Source: a virus
DNA length: 29,376 nucleotides
Strand: one strand, 5' to 3'
Virus record (IMG/VR): IMGVR_UViG_3300009161_000166
Span: 1 to 29,376 of that record
Shown: positions 22,548 through 29,376 of the stretch, in pieces
How the letters are laid out: each line of letters starts with the position of its first letter
Numbering within the stretch: the first letter of the stretch is position 1
The notes under the pieces: model-generated
The model's input: the letters and a program-made list of their open reading frames with translations, nothing else
Told to the model about the DNA's origin: nothing
Databases searched by the model: none
Translations under genes and position numbers: made by a program

Positions 22548-22635
22548 TTTTCTGCTCCCGTTGCAAAAAAAGGTATTGCATGACTGCAAAAGATTGTCTA
22601 GTGTCCGGCTTGTTAAAAACACGAAAGGTTCACGA
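22548..22635. promoter_or_regulatory. Divergent promoter region with TTGCA repeats
   Basis: This 88-base gap separates the minus-strand nuclease-helicase cluster from the plus-strand replication genes, so it should hold promoters for both. On the plus strand TTGCAT (22576-22581) and TAGTGT (22599-22604) are 17 bases apart, a moderate sigma70-like match. TTGCA (22576-22580) and TGCAA (22585-22589) form an inverted repeat across the -35 box, and another TTGCAA lies at 22561-22566. This could be an operator. A clear minus-strand promoter was not found by eye. Confidence 0.5.
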
Positions 22636-23766
22636 ATGGCCCAACACTCCACTATCGTCGGCGGCTCCACAGCCAAGCGCGTCATGGCCTGCCCCGGCTC
22701 GGTCAAGCTTGTCCAGCAGATGCCAGAGAAGCCGTCTAGCAAATATGCGGACGAGGGCACGCTGCTCCACAACGTCATCGCGGAGATCCTGACGACCGAC
22801 CGCACGCCTGAGAGCTACCTCGGCACGGTCTACGAGGGTATCACGCTTGACCAAGACCTGATCGACGCCAAGCTGCGCCCGGCGCTGGACGCGCTGAACG
22901 AGATCGACCCCAACAAAGAGATGGAATACGCCGTTGAGCAGGTCGTCGGCTTCGACACCGCGCTGCCGGGCGTGTTCGGCTCCGCCGACCTGATCGGACG
23001 GCTGGGCAACCGCGCCATCGTCCTCGATTGGAAGTTTGGCTCCGGTGTCGCCGTGGACGTGGAAGAGAACGCGCAGGCGATGTTCTACGCCGCTGCCGCC
23101 ATGCGCACGCCCGCCACGATGTGGGCGTTCCAAGGCGTGACCGAGATCGAGTGCATCATCGTGCAGCCGCCCAGTGTCAAGCGGTGGGTGACGTACCCGT
23201 CACGCATCGCGTCGTTCGAACGCGAGCTGGTCCTCGCCGTGCGCGGCGCGATGCTCTCCGACGCCCCGCTCTCGTCTGGCGACCACTGCCGGTGGTGCGC
23301 GGCCAAGCCAATCTGCCCGGTCATGACCGGAGCTGTGGATAGAGCGCTAAAAAATAAGTTGCATGCCATAGACGCGGCGCAGATTGGTGTCTATCTTAAG
23401 CAGGCTGAACTGCTAGAGGCATGGATCAGCGGCGTGAACGAGCTCGCGTATCAGATGCTTGATGAAGGTCTGTCGGTGCCAGGCTACAAGCTGGTGCCGA
23501 AGCGCTCGGCGCGCAAGTGGATCGACGACGAGGTGGCGCTGTCGGCGCTGGAGCGTCTCGGTCTGACTACAGAGGAATTGGTGGAGACTTCGGTCGTCAG
23601 TCCGGCGAAGGCGGAGAAGCTGCTCAAGAAGCAGAAGCTCCCGCTGCCTGCTGACCTCGTCGTGTCTATCTCAACGGGCAACACTCTGGCAACCGAGGAT
23701 GATCCTCGCCCGGCAGTGTCGCAGATCGGTAAGCAGCTTGCTGCCGCTCTTGGTAAACTTATCTAA
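22636..23766 (+). CDS. DUF2800 / RecB-Cas4-like nuclease with predicted Fe-S cluster
   Basis: This 376-residue protein starts at ATG 22636; earlier in-frame starts lie in the divergent gene. Its core fits the PD-(D/E)xK nuclease superfamily of RecB and Cas4: ADEGTLLHNVIAE (His45), GSADLIG (Asp118), IVLDWKFG (Asp131, Lys133) and NAQAMFYA (Gln147). Cys19 plus Cys218, Cys221 and Cys227 (CRWCAAKPIC) match the four-cysteine iron-sulfur arrangement of AddB and Cas4 enzymes. The phage family is called DUF2800. It probably resects or processes DNA ends in replication or recombination. It is the first gene of the replication operon, followed by an unknown protein, DNA polymerase and primase-helicase. 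Confidence 0.85.
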   Translation: MAQHSTIVGGSTAKRVMACPGSVKLVQQMPEKPSSKYADEGTLLHNVIAEILTTDRTPESYLGTVYEGITLDQDLIDAKLRPALDALNEIDPNKEMEYAVEQVVGFDTALPGVFGSADLIGRLGNRAIVLDWKFGSGVAVDVEENAQAMFYAAAAMRTPATMWAFQGVTEIECIIVQPPSVKRWVTYPSRIASFERELVLAVRGAMLSDAPLSSGDHCRWCAAKPICPVMTGAVDRALKNKLHAIDAAQIGVYLKQAELLEAWISGVNELAYQMLDEGLSVPGYKLVPKRSARKWIDDEVALSALERLGLTTEELVETSVVSPAKAEKLLKKQKLPLPADLVVSISTGNTLATEDDPRPAVSQIGKQLAAALGKLI

Positions 23767-23778
23767 AGGAACACACGA

Positions 23779-24435
23779 ATGTCAAATCTCACTGTTTTCG
23801 GCAACGCTAACCTTCCCTCCGCCGCCTCGCTGGCGGACTCCCTGCGCGGCATCAAGACCGGCGTGTCTGATGCTGGTGGCAGCGTCATCCTCAAGATGGA
23901 CAAGACCGGACACTGGGTGTTCGGCGCTGACCAGACCGAAATTGAGGACGGCGCAACTTGGGCCATCAACCCGTTCTCGTTCGTCCACGGCTTTATTGCT
24001 TGGGGCGAGGGTGACGTGCTGGGCGAGAAGATGGTGCCGGTGTCGTCGCCGCTGCCAGAGCTTGACGCCGCCCCGGCGGGTGCCAAGCGTGGCTGGGAGA
24101 CGCAGGTCGGCATGTCGCTGAAGTGCGTGTCCGGTGATGACAAGGACATGGAAGCTCGCTACACGGTCACGTCCGTAGGCGGCAAGCGTGCTGTGCAGGC
24201 GCTGGCGCTCGCCATCGCCAGCCAGGTCGAGAAGGACCAGACGAAACCGGTCCCGGTTGTTCGTCTGAAGAAAGAGCACTATATGCACAAGTCCTATGGC
24301 CGCATCTACACCCCGGTGTTTGACATCGTGGAGTGGATGGGCATGGATGGTGGTTCGACCGAAGCAGACGCGCCTCCCGTCGCTGACGCTCCGGCTGAAG
24401 CTCCCGCTGATTCGCGTCGCCGTCGCCGCGCGTAA
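23779..24435 (+). CDS. Conserved replication-region protein, possible ssDNA-binding role
   Basis: The product has 218 residues and lies between the Fe-S nuclease and the polymerase. The body (about 10-190) mixes strands and helices: NLPSAASLADSLRGIKTG, then GHWVFGADQTEIEDGATWAINPFSFVHGFIAWGEGDVLGEK, then GAKRGWETQVGMSLKCVSGDDKD and a later KPVPVVRLKKEHYMHKSYGRIYTPVFDI. The tail is Ala/Pro/Asp-rich and ends in a run of arginines. I recall similar phage proteins at this spot without assigned function. Single-strand DNA binding is suggested only by position (between nuclease and polymerase). It lacks the acidic tip typical of bacterial SSB. A strong hairpin follows its stop. Confidence 0.7.
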   Translation: MSNLTVFGNANLPSAASLADSLRGIKTGVSDAGGSVILKMDKTGHWVFGADQTEIEDGATWAINPFSFVHGFIAWGEGDVLGEKMVPVSSPLPELDAAPAGAKRGWETQVGMSLKCVSGDDKDMEARYTVTSVGGKRAVQALALAIASQVEKDQTKPVPVVRLKKEHYMHKSYGRIYTPVFDIVEWMGMDGGSTEADAPPVADAPAEAPADSRRRRRA

Positions 24436-24447
24436 GGGAGAGTGAAA

Positions 24448-24482
24448 GCGGGCGCTGCTGCCCCTCCCCCAGCAGCGCCCGC
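24448..24482 (+). terminator. Perfect 13-bp hairpin before DNA polymerase gene
   Basis: A 13-base stem (24448-24460 with 24470-24482) closes on a nine-base C-rich loop, between the stop of the unknown replication gene and the ATG of the polymerase at 24501. There is no T-run, so classic intrinsic termination is uncertain. It may act as an attenuator, or as a barrier that lowers polymerase expression relative to the preceding gene. Confidence 0.55.
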
Positions 24483-24500
24483 GAGTAACTGAGAAAAATC

Positions 24501-26468
24501 ATGACAACACTCTGGCTTGACTTCGAGACGCGCAGCCGCTGCGACCTTCGCTCGCGCGGCGTCTACAATTACGCGCAGGACCGTTCCACGTCCGTGCTGT
24601 GCATGTCCTACGCCTTTGACGACGACGAAGTCGTCACATGGACGCCCGACCAGCCGTTTCCGCGACGCGTTGCGGAACACACAGGCCAGATCAGAGCACA
24701 CAACGCCGCCTTCGAGCGGCTTATCTTTTGGTTCGTCCTCTGCCCCGACCAAGGCATCCGCGAGCCGTCGCTGTCGCAGTTCTACTGCACCGCGACGCAA
24801 GCCCGCGCCAACTGCGCGCCCGGCTCGCTGGAGGACGTGGGCCGGTTCAGCGGCGCGACCATGAAGAAGGACCATCGCGGGTCGCAACTGATCCGCCTGC
24901 TGTCGGTTCCCCGCGCTGACGGGACGTTCAACGACGATCCGGCGCTGATGGCCGAGATGGTGGCCTATTGCGAGCAGGACGTGCGCGCCATGCGCGCCAT
25001 CAGCCGCAGCCTGCGCGACCTGTCGCCCGAAGAGCTGGCTGACTACCACGTCAACGAGCGCATCAACGACCGGGGCGTGCGCGTCGATCTGGCGCTGTGC
25101 AACGCGGCGGTCAAGTACGCCAGCGACGAGTTGGTGGAGATCCAGCAGATCGTGGCCGAGGTGACGCAGGGTGCCATCACCAGCGTGCGCAGCCCGAAGA
25201 TGCGTCAGTGGGTGCAAGACCGTGTCGGTCCTGAGGCGCTGAAGCTGATGAGCGTCCACAAGGACGGCGTCGAGAAGATGTCCATCGACAAGAACGTCCG
25301 CGCCAACCTGCTGACGTTTGCCAGCGAAAACCCCGACGAGGTGCCGCCCGACGTGGCCGAGGTGATCCAGTGCGCTGACGACCTGTGGGCGTCCAGCGTG
25401 GCGAAGTTCAGCCGCTTGGCTGCGCTGGCCGACGACGAGGACCACCGCGTCCGTGGCGCGTTCGTGTTCGCTGGCGGTGCTGCCACCGGGCGCGCGTCGT
25501 CCTACGGCGCGCAGGTCCACAATTTTGCGCGCAAGTGCGCCAAGGAGCCGACCGAGACGCGCGAGGCGATGGTGCGCGGTCACAAGATCGTGCCGCAGTA
25601 CGGCCGCCGCGTGACCGACGTGCTGAAGGGTATGCTACGCCCCGCGCTGCTGGCGAGCGATGGCAACTGGCTCGCCGTGGCCGACTGGTCGTCCATCGAG
25701 GCGCGCGTCAATCCGTGGTTGTCGGGCCGTGGCGACGCCAAGCTGGAGCTGTTCCGCAGCGGCCGCGATGTCTACAAAGTCAACGCGATGGCGACGTTTC
25801 GTGTCGAGTTCGACGACGTGACGCCTGACCAACGTCAGGTTGGAAAAGTCCAAGAACTCGCCTGTGGCTTCGCTGGCGGTGTCGGCGCGTTCGCCGCGAT
25901 GGGCCGCGTCTACGGTCTGGCGTTGCCAGAACCGGAGGCCAAGCGCATGGTGGACGGCTGGCGCAAGGCGAACACCTGGGCCTTGCCGTTCTGGCAGGAT
26001 TTGGAGCAGGCGTATACGCGCGCCATGCGCCACAAGGGTCACGAGTTCACGGCTGGCCGGATTACCTACTTGTTCGACGGATCGCACCTCTGGTACGCTC
26101 TGCCTTCTGGCCGCGTGCTTTGCTATCCCTTCGCGCGGCTGGAGACCGAGGGCGTCACTTACGCCAAGGCGTCATGGAAACCCGCAGCAGATGCGAAGGA
26201 ATGGCCCCGCGCCCGGCTCTGGAAGGGGCTGGCGTGCGAGAATGTGACGCAAGCGACGGCCAACGACCTGTTGCGCTATTCGCTGCGGATGCTGGACGCG
26301 GAGGGGTTCGAACCCGTGCTGCATGTCCACGACGAGATCGTCCTGGAGACGGACGACCCCGACCGTACGGTCGAGGCGATGAAGCGGATCATGTGCTCCA
26401 CACCGACGTGGGCCGAGGGAATACCACTCGGCATAGAGGTGCACACGATGAGACGTTACGGGAAATAA
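24501..26468 (+). CDS. Family A DNA polymerase with 3'-5' exonuclease
   Basis: This 655-residue enzyme replicates the phage genome. The N-terminal exonuclease has Exo I LDFET (Asp7, Glu9), Exo II RAHNAAFE (about 65-72) and Exo III YCEQD (156-160). The polymerase part has motif A VADWSSIEARV (Asp395, Glu400), the motif B/O-helix DQRQVGKVQELACGFAGGVGAF (Arg445, Lys449) and motif C LHVHDEIVLE (His610-Asp611-Glu612). The O-helix has Leu453 where E. coli Pol I has Phe762, and Phe457 at the Tyr766 position. Leu at that site is known from many environmental phage polymerases and is thought to link to slower, accurate synthesis. There is no 5'-3' exonuclease domain. The gene is followed closely by the primase-helicase. 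Confidence 0.95.
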   Translation: MTTLWLDFETRSRCDLRSRGVYNYAQDRSTSVLCMSYAFDDDEVVTWTPDQPFPRRVAEHTGQIRAHNAAFERLIFWFVLCPDQGIREPSLSQFYCTATQARANCAPGSLEDVGRFSGATMKKDHRGSQLIRLLSVPRADGTFNDDPALMAEMVAYCEQDVRAMRAISRSLRDLSPEELADYHVNERINDRGVRVDLALCNAAVKYASDELVEIQQIVAEVTQGAITSVRSPKMRQWVQDRVGPEALKLMSVHKDGVEKMSIDKNVRANLLTFASENPDEVPPDVAEVIQCADDLWASSVAKFSRLAALADDEDHRVRGAFVFAGGAATGRASSYGAQVHNFARKCAKEPTETREAMVRGHKIVPQYGRRVTDVLKGMLRPALLASDGNWLAVADWSSIEARVNPWLSGRGDAKLELFRSGRDVYKVNAMATFRVEFDDVTPDQRQVGKVQELACGFAGGVGAFAAMGRVYGLALPEPEAKRMVDGWRKANTWALPFWQDLEQAYTRAMRHKGHEFTAGRITYLFDGSHLWYALPSGRVLCYPFARLETEGVTYAKASWKPAADAKEWPRARLWKGLACENVTQATANDLLRYSLRMLDAEGFEPVLHVHDEIVLETDDPDRTVEAMKRIMCSTPTWAEGIPLGIEVHTMRRYGK

Positions 26469-26486
26469 ACGGGGAGAACGGGTCAC

Positions 26487-28790
26487 ATGAGAGACTTTAT
26501 CGAATTCATCCAAGGCTTGGCCGAACACGGCGAGACGCCGCTGCTGGTCAAGCAGAAGCCGGTCATGCACAACGGCAAGCAGGTGACGCACGGCGATGGG
26601 ACGCTGAAATATACGTGGCCCGCATACCTGCCGACGCGCACGCCAAAGGCGGGCGAAGCTTGGTACATGAACACCGGATCGTTCATTGTTGACCGTTTCA
26701 GCGAAGGTCAGCCAAGCGCCAGCGCGTCCAATTGCGAGTACGTGCTGTGCCTGATGCTGGACGATGTCGGCACGAAGGCGAAGGCACCGCCGTTGCCGCC
26801 GACGTGGGTCATCGAGACCTCGCCGGGGTCGTTCCAGTGGGGCTACGCCTTCAGCGACCAGCCGACCAAGGGCGAATTTACCGCAGCAATCAAGGCGATT
26901 GCGGCCGCAGGTTACACCGACCCCGGCGCGACCAACGCCGTGCGGAACTTCCGCATTCCGGGTTCAACTAACCTTAAACCCGGACGCGATGGGTTCAAGG
27001 CTAGGCTCGTTTCCTTTAATCCCGAACGCGAGTTTACCTTGCCGGGAATCTGCGCCGCGCTTGGCGTGACGCCAGCCGAGGCCGACACGGCGCAGGGCGT
27101 GAGCTTCCGCCTGCGCGACACCGGCAAGGACAGCGTCTTGGAGTGGCTGAACGATCAAGGGCTGGTGCTGTCCAATGTCAACGCGGAGGGCTGGATGGGC
27201 GTCGTCTGCCCGAACAGCGCCCAGCATACGGACGGCCAGATCGAAGCGCGCTACAAGCCCCTTGACCGCTCGTTCTGCTGCTACCACGGCCATTGCGAGG
27301 ACTTCAACAGCCGTGCGTTCTTGGGCTGGGTCTGCGATAATGGTGGGCCGCGCGTCAATCCTGGCCTGCGCGACGAGCTGCTGGCCGAACACATGAGCAA
27401 CACGCTGTCCAAGCTGACGCCGACCGAGATGTTTTCCGACGATGCCGCGAAAGTGATCGCGGACGTGGAGCGCAAGGAGCTGGGCCGCGTCGAGAAGACC
27501 GACTGGTACGAACGCTTCGCCTACATCTTGGACGACGACTCGTTCTTCGACATCCGCGACTGTCGCGAGCTGGGCCGCACCACCTTTAACGCGATTTATC
27601 GCCACGTTCCCTGCCAGTCAATCCACAATGGGCGCAAAGTTGAGGCGTCAATCTGCTTCGACGAGAACCGCCAAGCCATGAACGCCCGGCTGCTGCGCGG
27701 TGTTACCTACGCCGCTGGCGAGGCCGTGCTGGTCGCGCGTGACGGCGAGGTGTACGGCAACCGCTGGCGCAACGCGCGGCCGGACGTATCGGGCGTGACG
27801 CCCGGTGACGTGACGCCGTGGCTGGACCACTGCCGACTGCTGGTGCCGGAGCCGGAGGAGCTGGAGCACACCCTCAACATGATGGCGTTCAAGATCCAGA
27901 ACCCCGGCATCAAGATCAACCACGCCGCGCTGCACGGCGGTGACGAAGGCTGCGGCAAGGACAGCATGTGGGCACCGTTCATCTGGGCGGTGTGCGGCCC
28001 CAACTTGCGCAACCGTGGCTTGATCGACAACGACGCGCTGTCGTCGCAGTGGGGCTACCAGTTGGAGAGCGAGATCCTGATCCTTAACGAGCTGAAGGAG
28101 CCGGAGGCGGCGCAGCGCCGCGCGCTGGCGAACAAGCTGAAGCCCGTCATCGCCGCCCCGCCCGACATGATCGTCGTCAACCGCAAGGGCTTGCACCCCT
28201 ACAACATGCTGAACCGCATGTTCGTCTTGGCGTTCACGAACGACCCGGTGCCGATCAGCATTCCCTCGCAGGACCGCCGCTGGTTCTGCCTCTGGTCTAA
28301 CGCGCCCCGGATGGAACCGGCGGATGCTGACCGTTTGTGGACTTGGTACAAGGCCGGAGGGTTCGAAAAGGTCGCGGCGTGGATGCACGCCCGCGACGTG
28401 TCGAAGTTCAATCCGGCGGCCGCGCCGCCGTTCACCGAGTTCAAGGCGAACCTGGTTGAGCATGGCATGAGCATCGCGGAGAGCTTCCTTGTAGACCTGA
28501 TCCGCGTCAAGGCTGGCGAGTTCTCGCGCGGCGTGATCGGCTCGCCGTTCTTCGCGCTCTGCGACCGTCTGGTCGCGTCCGCTCCGGCGGGCGTCAAGAT
28601 CCCGCAGGCGGCGCTGCTGCACGCGCTCAAGGAGGCCGGGTGGGTGGACATGGGGCGGCTGGCGTCTGGCGCGCACATGACCAAGAAGCACGTCTTCGCC
28701 ACGCCAGACATGGCGCGCAACCACAGCAAGTCGGAGCTGCGCAACATGCTGGAAGCGCCGCCCACGACGGGATTGAAGATCGTAAAATGA
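26487..28790 (+). CDS. Primase-helicase (AEP-like primase plus SF3-like helicase)
   Basis: This 767-residue protein joins a primase-like N-terminus to a helicase C-terminus. LCLMLDDVGTK (Asp92, Asp93), SFQWGYAFSDQ and AVRNFRIPGSTNLKP resemble the active-site motifs of archaeo-eukaryotic primase/RepB-type domains. A Cys/His cluster (Cys241, His247, Cys264, Cys265, His267, His269, Cys270) suggests zinc binding. The C-terminal part has Walker A GGDEGCGKDS (about 484-493), an acidic LILNELKEPE strand (about 531-540), LAFTND (about 581-586) and an arginine DRRW (about 596-599), fitting the DUF5906/SF3-like helicase group. It should unwind DNA and make primers at the fork. An SD-like GGGGAG is 10 bases before the ATG. 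Confidence 0.85.
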   Translation: MRDFIEFIQGLAEHGETPLLVKQKPVMHNGKQVTHGDGTLKYTWPAYLPTRTPKAGEAWYMNTGSFIVDRFSEGQPSASASNCEYVLCLMLDDVGTKAKAPPLPPTWVIETSPGSFQWGYAFSDQPTKGEFTAAIKAIAAAGYTDPGATNAVRNFRIPGSTNLKPGRDGFKARLVSFNPEREFTLPGICAALGVTPAEADTAQGVSFRLRDTGKDSVLEWLNDQGLVLSNVNAEGWMGVVCPNSAQHTDGQIEARYKPLDRSFCCYHGHCEDFNSRAFLGWVCDNGGPRVNPGLRDELLAEHMSNTLSKLTPTEMFSDDAAKVIADVERKELGRVEKTDWYERFAYILDDDSFFDIRDCRELGRTTFNAIYRHVPCQSIHNGRKVEASICFDENRQAMNARLLRGVTYAAGEAVLVARDGEVYGNRWRNARPDVSGVTPGDVTPWLDHCRLLVPEPEELEHTLNMMAFKIQNPGIKINHAALHGGDEGCGKDSMWAPFIWAVCGPNLRNRGLIDNDALSSQWGYQLESEILILNELKEPEAAQRRALANKLKPVIAAPPDMIVVNRKGLHPYNMLNRMFVLAFTNDPVPISIPSQDRRWFCLWSNAPRMEPADADRLWTWYKAGGFEKVAAWMHARDVSKFNPAAAPPFTEFKANLVEHGMSIAESFLVDLIRVKAGEFSRGVIGSPFFALCDRLVASAPAGVKIPQAALLHALKEAGWVDMGRLASGAHMTKKHVFATPDMARNHSKSELRNMLEAPPTTGLKIVK

Positions 28791-28795
28791 GAGCG

Positions 28796-28820
28796 CCGCC
28801 CCGGTTGATAGCCGGGGCGG
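28796..28820 (+). terminator. Hairpin terminator at end of replication operon
   Basis: A perfect nine-base stem (28796-28804 with 28812-28820) follows the primase-helicase stop within six bases and is closed by a seven-base loop. It is located between convergent genes: a minus-strand gene ends at 28825. TTT runs downstream (near 28830-28838) are a little distant. It probably ends the replication transcript and may serve both strands. Confidence 0.65.
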
Positions 28821-28824
28821 TCGC

Positions 28825-29046
28825 CTAGTTTATCGTTTTGAGTTCCGCCGTCGATGGCGTTTTGATGGACGTGATGAGTTTCTGCATCATCAAGAGCGTC
28901 AACTCTTTTGTTTTTTTGTCCACTGATGTTTCGGAAAAATGCGCCAGCGTTACGAATGCAATGGCTCGTTGCGACACAATGTCGTTGAAGAACATTGGTT
29001 CGGAGTCGTCGATGTGGACCACGTTGTCGTTGTTGTCTTCATCCAT
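28825..29046 (-). CDS. Small protein of unknown function
   Basis: From ATG 29046 the protein has 73 residues. A GTG at 29073 would add nine residues (NPQERTRP area), but overlaps the upstream gene by 35 bases. The ATG overlaps its stop by eight bases (ATGGATGA), which is more usual. The N-terminus is acidic (MDEDNNDNVVHIDDSEPMFFND) and the rest is helical (VSQRAIAFVTLAHFSETSVDKKTKELTLLMMQKLI). No known domain is recognised. It is the last gene of a minus-strand cluster that enters the window from the right, and it meets the replication operon tail-to-tail. Early or regulatory genes are often placed like this in phages. Confidence 0.55.
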   Translation of the reverse strand: MDEDNNDNVVHIDDSEPMFFNDIVSQRAIAFVTLAHFSETSVDKKTKELTLLMMQKLITSIKTPSTAELKTIN

Positions 29047-29257
29047 TGGGCGCGTCCGTTCTTGGGGGTTCACGATAGAATGCCAAATGTCGATCCTTCA
29101 ACAGATCCTGTATCGTTTGCTCCTGCGCCAAGATCACAAGATTTAGCGCGATCAACTCCTCTGCCATGCGAAATTCGGTCTGTGATCCGCTCCATTTATA
29201 CCGGAACTCGTTCACAAGATCGTGAATAAGGCGTTCGTGCGGGTGTAGCCCCGGCAT
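29039..29257 (-). CDS. Small helical protein of unknown function
   Basis: This 72-residue protein starts at ATG 29257, whose first base overlaps the upstream stop (TGATG on the minus strand). It reads MPGLHPHERLIHDLVNEFRYKW and continues with a long helix (FRMAEELIALNLVILAQEQTIQDLLKDRHLAFYRE). The sequence is charged and probably all-helical, with no membrane segment or known motif. Coupling to both neighbours supports a real gene. The function is unknown. Confidence 0.6.
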   Translation of the reverse strand: MPGLHPHERLIHDLVNEFRYKWSGSQTEFRMAEELIALNLVILAQEQTIQDLLKDRHLAFYREPPRTDAPNG

Positions 29258-29376
29258 CAGGCATACAGCTCCTCAAGCTGCGCCATTGACGTGAACGTGT
29301 GGGACACGACGTGGCCGCCGCGCAGCTCCAGCTCGTACACGCCGTAGCTCCAGCCGGTCGTCGCCGTGCCAGCGTA
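29257..29376 (-). CDS. Small protein of unknown function (5' partial)
   Basis: Reading the minus strand from the window edge, an open frame of 39 codons ends at TGA 29259-29257. The visible part reads YAGTATTGWSYGVYELELRG and ends HTFTSMAQLEELYA. It has a strand-rich start and a helical end. Its stop overlaps the next gene as TGATG. The start lies outside the window. The GC-rich third codon positions and the coupling suggest a true gene; no family is recognised. Confidence 0.5.
   Translation of the reverse strand, partial: YAGTATTGWSYGVYELELRGGHVVSHTFTSMAQLEELYA

Noticed and set aside
22269-22805. Longer start for the VRR-NUC gene at 22805
   Set aside because: The added N-terminus runs antisense through the divergent nuclease gene and the promoter region. 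ATG 22547 has a ribosome site and begins the typical domain.
24306-25583. Long minus-strand open frame (425 codons) under the polymerase gene
   Set aside because: It lies antisense to a clear family A polymerase with all catalytic motifs. High GC removes stop codons from the opposite strand, and its translation is low-complexity His/Arg/Val/Leu without a domain.
27648-28724. Long minus-strand open frame (358 codons) under the primase-helicase gene
   Set aside because: It is antisense to the helicase motifs, has an Arg/Leu/Val/His-rich shadow composition, and no ribosome site or recognisable family.
1-29376. tRNA genes, CRISPR arrays, insertion sequences, integrase or attachment site
   Set aside because: All gaps are under 100 bases and show only hairpins, ribosome sites or promoter-like boxes. 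No cloverleaf, regular spacer array, transposase or recombinase was recognised.

Overview
This window is a continuous, densely packed stretch of a tailed double-stranded DNA phage genome (Caudoviricetes). The virion genes resemble phage P22: a P22-type portal, scaffold, coat, gp4-like connector and gp10-like stabilisation protein, followed by presumed ejection proteins. This predicts a short-tailed (podovirus) particle. DNA is GC-rich in most of the window. A 3-TM GTA-type holin and a GH108 muramidase point to a Gram-negative host, possibly an alphaproteobacterium, but the host cannot be fixed from this sequence. No integrase, repressor, tRNA or CRISPR array was seen.

Layout. 1-6171 (+): the 3' end of the large terminase, four small genes, the portal, then small structural genes and a fibre-like protein. 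6172-6258: a sigma70-like promoter and a leader hairpin. 6259-13039 (+): scaffold, coat, a beta-rich capsid-associated protein, connector proteins, a tail protein and a tail fibre. Strong hairpins follow the coat and the next gene. 13036-14033 (+): a 2-oxoglutarate/Fe(II) oxygenase and a GNAT acetyltransferase. 14035-18404 (+): three probable DNA-ejection/internal virion proteins, the last with a duplicated NPFAEFEVP peptide. 18406-20259 (+): a membrane-anchored coiled-coil protein, holin, muramidase and an HExxH protein. 20256-22547 (-): a four-gene cluster of VRR-NUC nuclease, SNF2-like helicase, AT-rich HNH/AP2 endonuclease and a small protein. 22548-22635: a divergent promoter region with TTGCA repeats. 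22636-28790 (+): the replication module, with a RecB/Cas4-like Fe-S nuclease, a conserved unknown protein, a family A DNA polymerase and a primase-helicase. 28825-29376 (-): small unknown genes that run out of the window.

The genes fit a lytic programme. The replication module copies the genome, terminase and portal package it into scaffold-built heads, connector and tail proteins seal the particle, ejection proteins deliver DNA, and holin with muramidase release progeny. Most gene junctions are ATGA or TAATG overlaps, so translation is probably coupled within long polycistronic transcripts.

Points of most interest are an uncharacterised HExxH protein beside the lysis genes, the duplicated peptide in the large ejection protein, the oxygenase-acetyltransferase pair, the Leu substitution in the polymerase O-helix, a 54-residue protein built of octapeptide repeats, and a set of near-perfect intergenic hairpins. 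All family names come from reading the translated sequence; no database search was run.
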